The notes beneath the pieces are model-generated. The model did no database searches and was not told where the DNA came from. It worked only from the letters and a program-made list of their open reading frames with translations. Below are positions 8,273 to 16,938 of a stretch of DNA of 59,202 bases, piece after piece. A program made the translations under genes and the position numbers. The DNA lies in the NCBI GenBank assembly GCA_963658085.1, contig CAVKOU010000011.1, positions 1 to 59,202 of the forward strand, given 5' to 3'. Source of the DNA: CAKRJP01 sp963658085. GTDB lineage: Bacteria > Bacillota > Clostridia > Lachnospirales > Lachnospiraceae. Positions within the stretch are counted from its first letter, which is position 1; the number at the start of each line of letters is the position of its first letter.

Positions 8273-9133
8273 TTAGTTCGATTGATCGTCTGCAGTCTCA
8301 CTTCCCAGCCGTTTTTTTGTTACCTGCGTATATTTACTCCACACACCGGAATATAATACATTACGCAAAATATCTGCATGTAAGAGAATAGGCAGTTGCT
8401 CAAAAGAACGACTGCACTCGGCCATCATCATGGTAAGGATGGAACGACAATTTTCAGCAAATTTTTCCGGAGTCTGCTCTTTGTAAAGATTCTTCAGAGG
8501 ATTATAGCAATCTTTCTTTAGATCTTCTTCAATGTCTTCGTAAGCGTCCATCAGGTAAATAAACTTCCCTAAAAAGAAGCCCATACGTCTGAGAGTACCT
8601 TCCCATTCATCGTGATGATAAATAAAACATTCCGCCATAATGTCCCCGAACAGTCCTGCCATAAGGTCGATATCCTGGCTGTTCTCATTTTCCAGAGTGG
8701 ACAGTTCTTTGATCTTCGTGGAGATAAATTGAATCTTTTCAGGATACTTATTTTGGATTAAGTTTATCTTGGATTCTAATAGTTTGCAAGTAAGAAGAGA
8801 TTTCTTCTTTTTCTCATCCTCCCAGTCGTCCTTGCATTTATAATAGGATAAAATAAGATTTACATCTGCGGCATAGGACGTATACTCGTTCCAAAAAGCC
8901 ACGTGCTTTTCCAGGGGATGAGCCACACATCGCAAAGTAGCCTTGGTGTCTTCCGGCTCATAAAGCCCGGTAAGAAGCACCGCCAGAAAAGTCATGTCAT
9001 AGGAGAGAGTCGCTTGTCCTCTGTGGCCGAATTGATCCTTTAGGCAGTGACACAGTCCGCAGTAATAGGCGTGATACACGTCGAAATCTTTATATTTCAT
9101 TTCGCCTTTATTAATGGCAATATATCCAAACAT
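8273..9133 (-). CDS. DUF5685 family protein
   Basis: A 286-residue predicted cytoplasmic, mostly helical protein. I recognise it as DUF5685-like from the N-terminus (MFGYIAINKGEM, YYCGLCHCLK) and from its position beside a J-domain gene. A DAYEDIEEDLKKDCYNPL segment near residue 195 is acidic and resembles the Asp-rich motifs of the helical prenyl-transferase/terpenoid-synthase fold, although no catalytic claim can be made. Cys residues in CGLCHC could bind metal. AAGGAG precedes ATG9133. The zinc-ribbon gene lies 18 bp upstream and the DnaJ-like gene about 180 bp downstream. Its 3' end merges into the tandem repeat array. Confidence 0.75.
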   Translation of the reverse strand: MFGYIAINKGEMKYKDFDVYHAYYCGLCHCLKDQFGHRGQATLSYDMTFLAVLLTGLYEPEDTKATLRCVAHPLEKHVAFWNEYTSYAADVNLILSYYKCKDDWEDEKKKKSLLTCKLLESKINLIQNKYPEKIQFISTKIKELSTLENENSQDIDLMAGLFGDIMAECFIYHHDEWEGTLRRMGFFLGKFIYLMDAYEDIEEDLKKDCYNPLKNLYKEQTPEKFAENCRSILTMMMAECSRSFEQLPILLHADILRNVLYSGVWSKYTQVTKKRLGSETADDQSN

Positions 9134-9151
9134 AAGGCTCCTTTCTTAGTG

Positions 9152-9547
9152 TTAGCTTCGCTTGATAAAAGAGATCCTGCATTTTGGGCAGGTGATCTCG
9201 ATTTTACCTTTGCCTCTTGGTACCCGAATTTTTTGCTTGCAGTTTGGGCACTTGTAAATATGGTGTGTTTTTCTCTGTTTTAGAGAATTCTTCTGTCGCA
9301 GAATAAAGTTACGGGCTTTGTAAGTCTTATTTAAGTACCAATTATTTTCGTCTCTACGCTTGGCAATGTTTCTTGAAAATATTCGATAATAGGTATAAAA
9401 AAGAAATCCCCAAAAAAGTAATTGGAAGAGGGAAACTCTGGTAATTGTAGATAGAACAAGGCAAATCAGAGATACTGTTAAAGTAAATCGACTAAAATAA
9501 TCCACGCCGTATCTGCCTACCATAAAACGTCTTAATTTTTCTTTCAT
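9152..9547 (-). CDS. Small membrane protein with C-terminal zinc ribbon
   Basis: 131 residues. Two hydrophobic stretches (~15-60; LTVSLICLVLS, LFWGFLFYTYY) suggest a membrane hairpin. A basic linker leads to a zinc ribbon with two CPxC pairs (CPNC and CPKC, about 20 residues apart) near the C-terminus. ATG9547 is preferred over an in-frame TTG at 9553 because AAAGGA gives normal spacing. It is the first gene of the minus-strand trio with DUF5685 and the DnaJ-like gene. Function unknown. Confidence 0.75.
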   Translation of the reverse strand: MKEKLRRFMVGRYGVDYFSRFTLTVSLICLVLSTITRVSLFQLLFWGFLFYTYYRIFSRNIAKRRDENNWYLNKTYKARNFILRQKNSLKQRKTHHIYKCPNCKQKIRVPRGKGKIEITCPKCRISFIKRS

Positions 9548-9671
9548 ATGCAAAATCCTTTCTACTAAATTTACGTTCGAATCTATAACAACATGATAGC
9601 TTTAGCGGGGATAAAGTCAATTAAGATAGAATAAAATTTTCTAAAGATTGTCGCAAGGGTTCTTGGAATCA

Positions 9672-9680
9672 TGCTATACT
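9672..9680 (+). promoter_or_regulatory. Extended -10 promoter upstream of sortase
   Basis: TGCTATACT, an extended -10 (TG-N-TATACT). No good -35 lies at the usual distance. It would give a leader of roughly 125 nt that includes the hairpin at 9703-9755. Confidence 0.5.
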
Positions 9681-9702
9681 GATGTAGTAGTTACAAAATC
9701 GC

Positions 9703-9755
9703 AACTATTCAGAACCACATTCTCAGAACGCAGTTTTGCATGGCTCTGAGTAGTT
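9703..9755 (+). repeat. Inverted repeat in the sortase leader, overlapped by an 11-bp direct repeat
   Basis: Arms 9703-9717 and 9741-9755 pair at 14 of 15 positions (one wobble, one mismatch), giving a strong RNA hairpin. The 11-mer AGTAGTTACAA occurs at 9686-9696 and again at 9749-9759, 63 bp apart. It has no T tract after it, so it is not a standard terminator. Confidence 0.65.
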
Positions 9756-9813
9756 ACAATATCTATAGAATTGAGTGAGCACAAATCTATAATGAAAGAT
9801 GAGGCTTTGTGAA

Positions 9814-10674
9814 ATGGGACGAAGAAAGAAAAAAGATCGGGAAGAGTTTGAGGATAAGCAAACGTCGGAAAAGACAAAAAAAGGTGGTTTGGGACGCATA
9901 ATTTCCAGCATTGTATTGATAATCGCTTTGGCTGTGATTTGCTATTCCGGCTATCAATTATTTACGATATTAAAAGGATATCACGATGGACGGTCAGAGT
10001 ATGAAAAAATCCGAGAGATTGCAACGGATGAGGACGATACTGATGATGGAAATGATGCAGATGATTCGAAAAATGAAGATGCGGACGACGGATTTACAGT
10101 AGATTTCGAGGCCCTAAAGGCGATCAATTCCGATGTGATTGGATGGATCCGATTTTCTCCACAACCGGAGACTATTAATTATCCTATCGTGAAAGGAACG
10201 GACAACAGTGAGTATCTTCACCGGACTTTTTCTGCTAATGAGAATACTCTGGGAGCTATTTTTTTGAATTATGAAAATGCATCGGATTTCAGTGATCGAA
10301 ATTCTATCATCTATGGACATCGGATGAACGATGGTTCGATGTTTGCTCATTTGCAGGATTATGATACCCAGAGCTTTTGGCAGTCAAATCCGTATTTCTA
10401 TATTTATACGATAGACGGAAGAAAATTGACATACCATATTGTCATGGCCGGGGAAGTGCCGGATGATTCCAGTATGTATCAGTTCCAGTTCCCGGATGAT
10501 GCGGCTTATTTAAATTTCTTAAATGCGGCAAAGAGTATGGCCTTTTATGACACGGGAATTCAGATGAATACAGGGCAGAAGGTTGTCACATTGTCCACCT
10601 GTACCAGGGCAGGAGATTCCAATCGTATCGTGGTAATGGGAGTTCTGGAGCAGGAGAAAGTTTTGCAGAAATAA
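9814..10674 (+). CDS. srtB: Class B sortase
   Basis: A membrane-bound transpeptidase that attaches surface proteins to the cell wall. It has a basic N-terminus (GRRKKKD), one membrane anchor (~32-55), an Asp/Glu-rich linker (~75-100) and a SrtB catalytic domain. The triad is visible: His169 in IYGHRM, Cys263 in LSTCTRAGD and Arg271 in NRIVVMG. ATG9814 is preferred over ATG9799 because GAGG at 9801-9804 fits it. It stands alone after a structured leader. Class B sortases commonly anchor NEAT haem proteins, so the wall-anchored proteins in this window (TGD motif) are plausible substrates, but that pairing is inferred. The DUF951 gene follows after about 100 bp. Confidence 0.92.
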   Translation: MGRRKKKDREEFEDKQTSEKTKKGGLGRIISSIVLIIALAVICYSGYQLFTILKGYHDGRSEYEKIREIATDEDDTDDGNDADDSKNEDADDGFTVDFEALKAINSDVIGWIRFSPQPETINYPIVKGTDNSEYLHRTFSANENTLGAIFLNYENASDFSDRNSIIYGHRMNDGSMFAHLQDYDTQSFWQSNPYFYIYTIDGRKLTYHIVMAGEVPDDSSMYQFQFPDDAAYLNFLNAAKSMAFYDTGIQMNTGQKVVTLSTCTRAGDSNRIVVMGVLEQEKVLQK

Positions 10675-10776
10675 AGAGAACCGGAAACGGATTTGGCGAA
10701 AGAAGAGTGATTCGCAGATAAGAAGCTCTTAATAAGAAGCTCTTAAAAAGAAAATAGAAAATTTTGGAGGGAATGA

Positions 10777-10974
10777 ATGATAAAGAAAGATTATGTATAT
10801 GAAGTGGGAGATGTTGTGACTATGAAAAAACCTCATCCTTGCGGAAGTAAAGAATGGGAAATATTGAGGGTAGGAGCAGACTTTCGCTTAAAGTGCATGG
10901 GGTGCAGTCACCAGATTATGATCGCAAGAAAATTAGTAGAAAAAAATACCAGAGATTTGAAGAAAAAAGCTTGA
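10777..10974 (+). CDS. DUF951 family protein
   Basis: A 65-residue protein matching the DUF951 pattern: VGDVVTMKKPHPCGSKEWE, RVGADFRLKC, GCSHQIMIAR. The conserved Cys residues suggest metal binding, and the fold is probably a small beta barrel. GGAGGG precedes the start. In many Firmicutes this gene sits just upstream of rpsF, as here. The molecular role is unknown. Confidence 0.88.
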   Translation: MIKKDYVYEVGDVVTMKKPHPCGSKEWEILRVGADFRLKCMGCSHQIMIARKLVEKNTRDLKKKA

Positions 10975-11104
10975 AACCAATTCTTGGATATGTTAGTATA
11001 TGAAATTGTGATACATTGATTCACTGCGCATTCGGCGGAGTGATATCCTTGCTCCCACATAAGATGAGCGGGGGCCAATAGACCAGAAGGAGGTGCAAGA
11101 CGAC

Positions 11105-11392
11105 ATGAATAAGTATGAATTAGCTGTTGTTGTTAGTGCAAGAATCGAAGACGACGAGAGAGCTGAAGTAATCGAAAAGGTGAAAGCTTTAGTAGAGCGT
11201 TTTGGCGGACAGATCTCTGACGTTGATGAATGGGGTAAGAAGAAGTTAGCTTACGAGATTCAGAAGATGAGAGAAGCATACTACTATTTCATCCACTTCG
11301 ATGCTGAAGCTGATGTTCCAGGTGAGATTGAAGAAAGAATCCGCATCATGGACGGCGTAATCAGATTCTTATGTGTAAGACAGGACGCATAA
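11105..11392 (+). CDS. rpsF: 30S ribosomal protein S6
   Basis: A 95-residue S6 that binds 16S rRNA as a heterodimer with S18. The sequence NKYELAVVVSA at the start and WGKKKLAYEIQK and YYYFIHFDA in the core are typical. ATG11105 is chosen: AAGGAGGTG at 11087-11095 gives proper spacing, and an in-frame GTG at 11093 lies inside the ribosome binding site. It is the first gene of the rpsF-ssb-rpsR operon. The upstream 11020-11090 region contains short complementary GGAG/CTCC blocks and could hold the S6:S18 autoregulatory leader known in Firmicutes, but I could not match its consensus with confidence. Confidence 0.97.
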   Translation: MNKYELAVVVSARIEDDERAEVIEKVKALVERFGGQISDVDEWGKKKLAYEIQKMREAYYYFIHFDAEADVPGEIEERIRIMDGVIRFLCVRQDA

Positions 11393-11419
11393 GACAGCGG
11401 GAAGTAGAGAGGTAATTAT

Positions 11420-11869
11420 ATGAATAAAGTTATTTTGATGGGACGTTTAACCAGAGATCCTGAAGTGAGATATTCACAGGGAGAGAATCCATTAGCCATT
11501 GCAAGATATACATTGGCTGTTGACCGTATGAGAGGTCGCAGAGATGGAGAAGCTACTGCTGATTTCATTCAGTGTGTGGCATTTGGAAGAGCTGCAGAGC
11601 ACGCAGAGAAGTACTATCATCAGGGAATCAAGATCGCTGTTAGCGGACGCATCCAGACAGGAAGCTATACCAACCGTGATGGCGTGAAGGTTTACACAAC
11701 AGAGGTTGTAGTTGAGGATCAGGAATTCGCTGAGAGCAAAGCTGTAAGTGATTCACATTCTGGTGGATTTAGAGCGTCAGCATCACCGGCACCGGCTCCA
11801 CAGGGAGATGCAGGGGACGGCTTTATGAATATTCCGGATGGAATTGAAGAGGAATTACCGTTTAACTAA
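11420..11869 (+). CDS. ssb: Single-stranded DNA-binding protein
   Basis: 149 residues. An OB fold fills residues 1-105 (MNKVILMGRLTRDPEVRY, FIQCVAFGRAAE, GRIQTGSYTNRDG). A flexible Pro/Ala/Ser linker follows. The acidic tip EEELPFN recruits replication and repair partners in this family. It protects single-stranded DNA as a tetramer. It lies between rpsF (27 bp upstream) and rpsR (48 bp downstream), the standard order. Confidence 0.97.
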   Translation: MNKVILMGRLTRDPEVRYSQGENPLAIARYTLAVDRMRGRRDGEATADFIQCVAFGRAAEHAEKYYHQGIKIAVSGRIQTGSYTNRDGVKVYTTEVVVEDQEFAESKAVSDSHSGGFRASASPAPAPQGDAGDGFMNIPDGIEEELPFN

Positions 11870-11917
11870 ACTGAAGCTTACTTTCAGTTTTACGAATTTT
11901 GCAAGGAGGAAACAATC

Positions 11918-12184
11918 ATGGCTTACGATAAAGCAAATCGTCCAGAAGGCGGCTTCAAGAGAAGAGGCGGCGGACGCAGAAGAAAGAAAGTTTGTGTATT
12001 CTGTGGTAAAGAGAACAACGAGATCGATTACAAGGATACAGCAAAGTTAAGAAAGTATATCTCTGAGAGAGGAAAAATCCTTCCTAGAAGAATCACAGGA
12101 AACTGTGCAAAGCATCAGAGAGCTCTTACTGTAGCAATCAAGAGAGCACGTCACGTAGCTCTTATGCCATACGTTCAGGATTAA
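11918..12184 (+). CDS. rpsR: 30S ribosomal protein S18
   Basis: An 88-residue S18 with a Gly/Arg-rich basic N-terminus and conserved VCVFC, DYKDTAKLRKYISERGKI and HQRALTVAIKRARHVALMPY segments. The CVFC pair belongs to the Cys-containing form of S18. It ends the operon and is followed 11 bp later by a terminator. Confidence 0.97.
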   Translation: MAYDKANRPEGGFKRRGGGRRRKKVCVFCGKENNEIDYKDTAKLRKYISERGKILPRRITGNCAKHQRALTVAIKRARHVALMPYVQD

Positions 12185-12195
12185 TTATGAATTTG

Positions 12196-12239
12196 AAAGC
12201 ATCTTATGGAAAAGAATTTTTCTGTAAGATGCTTTTTTT
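12196..12239 (+). terminator. Terminator of the rpsF-ssb-rpsR operon
   Basis: AAAGCATCTTA (12196-12206) pairs with TAAGATGCTTT (12225-12235), with partial pairing further in, and is followed by a T run. It overlaps the upstream extension of the VanZ-like reading frame, supporting a later start for that gene. Confidence 0.85.
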
Positions 12240-12255
12240 AAAGGGGTGTATAAGA

Positions 12256-12858
12256 ATGCTTAAGGAACTTATTTTTGCAATACTAAAGCCGTTATCTTTT
12301 CTGCCGGCGCTTCTGATGATGTATGTTATCTTCTCTTTTTCCGCTCAGGATGGAACGGATTCGGGTAATCTTAGTCATAGTGTCAGTGTGAAGGTGGTAG
12401 AAGTTGGAAATGAAATGACCAATCGAGGTCTTGCGGACTGGGAGATTGATGAGATTGCTACTAAGATCGAATATCCGGTGCGAAAGGTCGCCCACATGAC
12501 GGAGTATTTTGTTTTGGCTGTCGTAGTTTCCTTTCCTTTTTATGTATATGGTCTTCGAGGATTTCCCCTTATGTTGGTGGCAGGAATGATCTGCGTCGGC
12601 TTTGCCGGTGGAGACGAATATCACCAATCCTTTGTAAGTGGAAGAAGTCCTTCCGTAAGGGATGTGGGAATCGACAGTATCGGAGTATTTGCAGGGATTA
12701 TTGTCGTGCGGATTTTCTGTTGGATCATGCTGGCACCTTCCAGAATGTTTGAGAGAGCCAGAAGGAGAAAGCAGGAGCGGGAAGAATACTTGGAGTATTT
12801 AAGATACAAGGAATGGAAAAAGCGAAAAAGAAGACAGCAAAGGAGAGAAGAAAGATAA
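12256..12858 (+). CDS. VanZ-like family membrane protein
   Basis: 201 residues with about four hydrophobic segments and a basic cytoplasmic tail (RARRRKQ, KKRKRRQQRR). Family signatures seen are FSFSAQDG near the first helix, RKVAHMTEYF, DEYHQSFVSGR and DVGIDSIG. VanZ relatives are small membrane proteins, one of which gives low-level teicoplanin resistance; most have unknown function. ATG12256 is chosen because AAGGGG lies 9 nt upstream and the longer frame would run through the rpsR terminator. It could be partly read through from the ribosomal operon. Confidence 0.88.
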   Translation: MLKELIFAILKPLSFLPALLMMYVIFSFSAQDGTDSGNLSHSVSVKVVEVGNEMTNRGLADWEIDEIATKIEYPVRKVAHMTEYFVLAVVVSFPFYVYGLRGFPLMLVAGMICVGFAGGDEYHQSFVSGRSPSVRDVGIDSIGVFAGIIVVRIFCWIMLAPSRMFERARRRKQEREEYLEYLRYKEWKKRKRRQQRREER

Positions 12859-12981
12859 GGAGTTGGATCGAGTCTTTGAGCGTCGAATAGTTATATTAAT
12901 TTTATAGAAAAAGGATAGAGAAAGTCAGACAAAACTCGTATACTAGTAGTATCGAGAAAACTATAAAGGAGGCATTTTAGC

Positions 12982-14769
12982 ATGAATATACCAGAAAGAT
13001 TGGCTGCATTGCGTAAATGCATGGAAGAAAAAGGAATTGATATGTACGTCGTACCTACGGCAGATTTTCATCAGAGTGAGTACGTAGGTGAACATTTTAA
13101 GGCGAGAACCTATATCACCGGATTTACCGGATCAGCGGGAACGGCTGTAATTACCAAGGACGAGGCCAGACTCTGGACCGATGGACGTTACTTTATTCAA
13201 GCTGCCAATCAGCTTGCCGGAACTACAGTAGAACTTATGAAAATGGGTGAGCCGGGAGTTCCGAAGATGAATGATTACATTGAAGATACTTTGCAGGACG
13301 GTGAGACTATAGGATTTGATGGTCGTGTAGTTTCTGTAGGAGAAGGTCAGGGATATGCAGATATTGCTGAGAAAAAAGGTGCAAAAGTTCAGTATCAGGT
13401 GGATCTAATTGATGAGATTTGGGAAGATCGCCCGGCTCTTTCTGAGGAACCGGTGTTTGATCTGGACGTAAAGTATGCGGGAGAGACCGTGGAAAGTAAG
13501 CTTGCAAGAATCCGCAAGGAGATGAAGGAAGCAGGTGCAAATGTTCATGTTATCTCTACGATTGATGATATTTGCTGGATGTTAAATATCCGTGGAAATG
13601 ACATTGATTTCTTCCCATTGGTTTTATCTTATGGAATTCTTACCATGGATAGTATGGAGCTTTACATCGATGAGAGAAAATTAGATGATGAGCTGAAGAG
13701 TAAATTGGCAGCAGACGGTGTGATACTTCATCCCTACAATGATATCTATGAGGATGTCAAGAAATTAGGCGCAGAGGATGCGTTACTGTTGGATCCCGGA
13801 AAGTTAAATTATGCATTGTTTAATAACATTCCGGAATCTGTAAAGACAATAGAGAAGCGTAATCCGGCTATTTTGATGAAGGCTGTCAAGAACGAAGTAG
13901 AGATTTCCAATATTCATCAGGCACAGCTTAAGGACAGCATCGCTCATATTCGCTTTATGAAGTGGTTGAAAGAAAACGTTGGTAAGACAAAGATTACAGA
14001 GATCAGTGCTTCGGATAAATTAGATGAATTTAGAGCTCAGATGGGAAACTTCATCCGCCCAAGTTTTGAGCCGATTTCTTCTTTTGGAGAGCATGGTGCC
14101 ATCGTACATTACACTTCCACACCGGAAACAGATGTAGAACTTGAGGAAGGACAGCTTTTCCTGACAGATACAGGAGCTGGTTTCTATGAGGGATCGACAG
14201 ATGTTACCAGAACCTACGCCTTTGGTGAGGTGCCTCAGATTATGAAGGATCATTTTACATTGGTAGCCATCAGCAACTTGCAGCTTGCCAATGCGAAATT
14301 CCTGGAAGGATCTACAGGACTTACTCTGGATATCTTGGCTCGTAAGCCTTTCTGGGATCGTGACTTAAACTACAATCACGGAACCGGTCATGGAGTTGGA
14401 TATCTTTTAAACATTCACGAGGGACCGGCAGGTTTCCGTTGGACGTTCCGTGCAGGGGAGACAGAAGTTTTACAGGAGGGTATGATCATTACTGATGAGC
14501 CTGGTATTTATATCGAGGGATCTCACGGAATTCGTTTGGAAAATGAGCTTCTTACAAGAAAAGGAACCAAGAACGAGTATGGTCAGTTTATGTACTTTGA
14601 GACGATTACCTTGATCCCGTTTGACTTGGATGCTATAAATCCAGATATCATGACAGCAGAGGATAAGAAACTTCTGAATGATTATCATAAGAAAGTATAT
14701 GAGAAAATCTCTCCATACCTTGAGGAAGATGAAAAGCAGTGGCTGGCAACATATACCAGAGCGATCTAA
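12982..14769 (+). CDS. Xaa-Pro aminopeptidase (M24B, aminopeptidase P family)
   Basis: A 595-residue cytosolic metallopeptidase that removes an N-terminal residue preceding proline. It has the long three-domain form: two creatinase-like N-terminal domains (1-310) and a pita-bread catalytic domain (~315-535), then a short C-terminal extension. The five expected metal ligands are visible as D396 and D407 (TDTGAGFYEGSTDVTRT), H470 (GTGHGVG), E506 (DEPG) and E520 (RLENE). There is no signal peptide. AAGGAGG precedes ATG12982. It is monocistronic and ends at a strong bidirectional hairpin. Confidence 0.95.
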   Translation: MNIPERLAALRKCMEEKGIDMYVVPTADFHQSEYVGEHFKARTYITGFTGSAGTAVITKDEARLWTDGRYFIQAANQLAGTTVELMKMGEPGVPKMNDYIEDTLQDGETIGFDGRVVSVGEGQGYADIAEKKGAKVQYQVDLIDEIWEDRPALSEEPVFDLDVKYAGETVESKLARIRKEMKEAGANVHVISTIDDICWMLNIRGNDIDFFPLVLSYGILTMDSMELYIDERKLDDELKSKLAADGVILHPYNDIYEDVKKLGAEDALLLDPGKLNYALFNNIPESVKTIEKRNPAILMKAVKNEVEISNIHQAQLKDSIAHIRFMKWLKENVGKTKITEISASDKLDEFRAQMGNFIRPSFEPISSFGEHGAIVHYTSTPETDVELEEGQLFLTDTGAGFYEGSTDVTRTYAFGEVPQIMKDHFTLVAISNLQLANAKFLEGSTGLTLDILARKPFWDRDLNYNHGTGHGVGYLLNIHEGPAGFRWTFRAGETEVLQEGMIITDEPGIYIEGSHGIRLENELLTRKGTKNEYGQFMYFETITLIPFDLDAINPDIMTAEDKKLLNDYHKKVYEKISPYLEEDEKQWLATYTRAI

Positions 14770-14820
14770 AACTATTGAACAATTCTTTCCCTATTATAAT
14801 GCAATTATTTTGCAGAAGAT

Positions 14821-14869
14821 AAAAAGCCCCCGACTGACATCGATAAAAGATGTCGGCTGGGGGCTTTTT
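14821..14869. terminator. Bidirectional terminator
   Basis: AAAAAGCCCCC pairs with GGGGGCTTTTT, and GACATC/GATGTC extends the stem inside. It serves the convergent aminopeptidase (+) and purine permease (-) genes. Confidence 0.92.
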
Positions 14870-14976
14870 GAATTTGTTTTGCAATTTTGAAAAAGGAGTC
14901 GACACGTATCGACTGCTTTTTGTTATAGTAGTGATTGAAAAGCTTCCTTATTATAAAGGAACAGTTGGTGTATGAG

Positions 14977-16305
14977 TTAACGTTCCATATCCATGTTCTT
15001 GGGTAAGATCAGGTTTAAAATAATGGAAGTTAAAAATACAACGGCAACGCAGTTTTCCGCAAATACAGATTGTACTAAGCTTGGGAAAATTGCGAAGAGG
15101 TCCGGAAGCTGTGTGAATCCAAGACCGATACTTAAGGATAAAGCGGCAATAGTAATATTTCTCTGGGTATAACCGCATTTTCCCATCATCTGAAGTCCGC
15201 TGATGACAATGGTACCAAACATCATAATGGTGCATCCGCCGAGAACCGCACTTGGTAAGGTGGCAAGGAATGCTCCTACAATTGGGAAGATTCCGGCGAT
15301 GATCATAATGATGGCTCCGGTAGCAATAGCGTAACGGTTTACAACCTTTGTCATGGCTACTAATCCTACGTTCTGGCTAAAGGATGTAATAGGCATACAT
15401 CCAAAGATGGAAGATAATGCACTGACGAAACCGTCGCAGGCAATGGAGCCGGAAGTTTCTTTTTCGGTAACATCACGATTTAATCCGGAGGAAGCAAGAG
15501 CGGAAGTATCTCCGATGGTTTCTGTAGCAGATACCAGGAAGATCAATACAAAGGCTACGATTGCATTTAAGTGGAACTCCATTTTAAAAGGCATCAAGTG
15601 TGGCAGGGCGATGATCCCGCTTCCGAGAATATCGGAAAAGTCTACCACACCCATAATGATGGCTAAAATATAACCAACTACAAGACCGAATAATACGGAC
15701 AACTGTTTGTAGTAGGATTTTGCCAAAATATTAAATACGATACAACATACTAAGGTGACGGTTCCCAAAATCCAGTTGGTTACAGAACCGAAATCCGCAC
15801 TGCTGCTTCCGCCGCCAAAGGAGTCAGCTCCCACAGAAAGAAGGGAGAATCCGATGGAAGTTACAACGGTAGCTGCTACAATAGGAGTAATGAGCTTCAT
15901 CCAGTATTTGGCAAAAAGCCCAAGGATACCTTCTACAATGCCGCCAACTAAAACGGCTCCCATGATACCGCCGTAGCCATATTGGCCGCCGATTACGCAG
16001 GCGATAGAAACAAAGGTAAAGGAAATCCCCATTACAATAGGAAGTCCGGAACCAATTCTCCATACAGGAAACAGCTGAATCAAAGTTCCGATGCCGGCAA
16101 TCAACATAGCACTTTGGATTACCATAGCGGTATCCTTCGTTCCAAGCCCACAAGCTCCGGCTACGATAATGATAGGTGCAATGTTGGAAACAAACATGGC
16201 CAGGATATGCTGAAGGCCAAAGGGAATGGCTTTAAGCATTGGAACTTTACCATCTAAAGTATAGATATTGTCAATGGATGCAGTCTGATTATTACTATTG
16301 CTCAC
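14977..16305 (-). CDS. NCS2-family xanthine/uracil permease
   Basis: A 443-residue nucleobase:cation symporter with about 12-14 membrane segments. Typical family motifs are present: MSFTFVS-like GISFTFVSIACVIGG, SATETIGDTSALA, the Q-N-V motif in SFSQNVGLVAMTKV, and LPSAVLGGCTIMMFG. Pairing with xpt points to xanthine as substrate. GTG16305 is taken as start: GGGGAGGTG lies 7 nt upstream, inside the end of xpt, so the two genes overlap by 11 nt and are translationally coupled. A longer frame upstream has no better site. Confidence 0.92.
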   Translation of the reverse strand: MSNSNNQTASIDNIYTLDGKVPMLKAIPFGLQHILAMFVSNIAPIIIVAGACGLGTKDTAMVIQSAMLIAGIGTLIQLFPVWRIGSGLPIVMGISFTFVSIACVIGGQYGYGGIMGAVLVGGIVEGILGLFAKYWMKLITPIVAATVVTSIGFSLLSVGADSFGGGSSSADFGSVTNWILGTVTLVCCIVFNILAKSYYKQLSVLFGLVVGYILAIIMGVVDFSDILGSGIIALPHLMPFKMEFHLNAIVAFVLIFLVSATETIGDTSALASSGLNRDVTEKETSGSIACDGFVSALSSIFGCMPITSFSQNVGLVAMTKVVNRYAIATGAIIMIIAGIFPIVGAFLATLPSAVLGGCTIMMFGTIVISGLQMMGKCGYTQRNITIAALSLSIGLGFTQLPDLFAIFPSLVQSVFAENCVAVVFLTSIILNLILPKNMDMER

Positions 16306-16876
16306 GGAAGTGCACCTCCCCTGTGGTAGGATCCATACTATCAACGATGGCGAGGGACTCTAGCTGATAACCCATATTACGGATAATGTTTCCACCGATT
16401 TGGAATCCTTTTTCGATGGCAATTCCAATACCTTCCACAGTTCCTCCCGCTTGATTGACAATGGAAATCAGTCCCTGGAGTGCGCATCCGTTGGCAAGAA
16501 AATCATCGATAATCAAGACGTGATCTTCAGGAGATAAAAACTTCTTGGATACGATTACCTGGTTGGTATTTTTGTGGGTAAATGAAACTACATCCGCTAC
16601 ATACATTTCTCCGTCGATGTTGATACTCTTTGCTTTTTTTGCAAATACAACGGGAACGTGGAAATAGCGAGCTACGATACATGCGATTCCGATTCCGGAA
16701 GCCTCGATGGTGACGATTTTGTTAATATTCTTTCCTTCAAAACGCTTCTTAAATTCTTCGCCCATTTGTTCAAATAGATCGATGTCCATCTGATGGTTTA
16801 AGAAGCTGTCAACTTTTAAGACATTGCCTTCTTTGACAAGGCCGTCTTTTTGAATTCTTTCTTCTAAGAAATTCAT
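16295..16876 (-). CDS. xpt: Xanthine phosphoribosyltransferase
   Basis: A 193-residue type I phosphoribosyltransferase that converts xanthine plus PRPP to XMP in purine salvage. The PRPP-binding loop is LIIDDFLANGCAL near residue 125, and the EASGIGIA segment (~60) is characteristic of Xpt. AAGGAG precedes the ATG. It is the first gene of a two-gene operon with the permease. In Bacillus the xpt-pbuX operon has a guanine riboswitch, but here the leader is only about 55 nt and holds none. Confidence 0.95.
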   Translation of the reverse strand: MNFLEERIQKDGLVKEGNVLKVDSFLNHQMDIDLFEQMGEEFKKRFEGKNINKIVTIEASGIGIACIVARYFHVPVVFAKKAKSINIDGEMYVADVVSFTHKNTNQVIVSKKFLSPEDHVLIIDDFLANGCALQGLISIVNQAGGTVEGIGIAIEKGFQIGGNIIRNMGYQLESLAIVDSMDPTTGEVHFREQ

Positions 16877-16938
16877 GATATTCTCCTTCCTGCAACTGTT
16901 TAGACAACTTGTGTTTAAACAACAATATAACGTTTTTT

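Noticed and set aside
16877..16935. Possible guanine/xanthine riboswitch before xpt
   Set aside because: The leader between the predicted start of transcription and the ATG is about 55 nt, and no conserved purine-riboswitch core was found on the minus strand.
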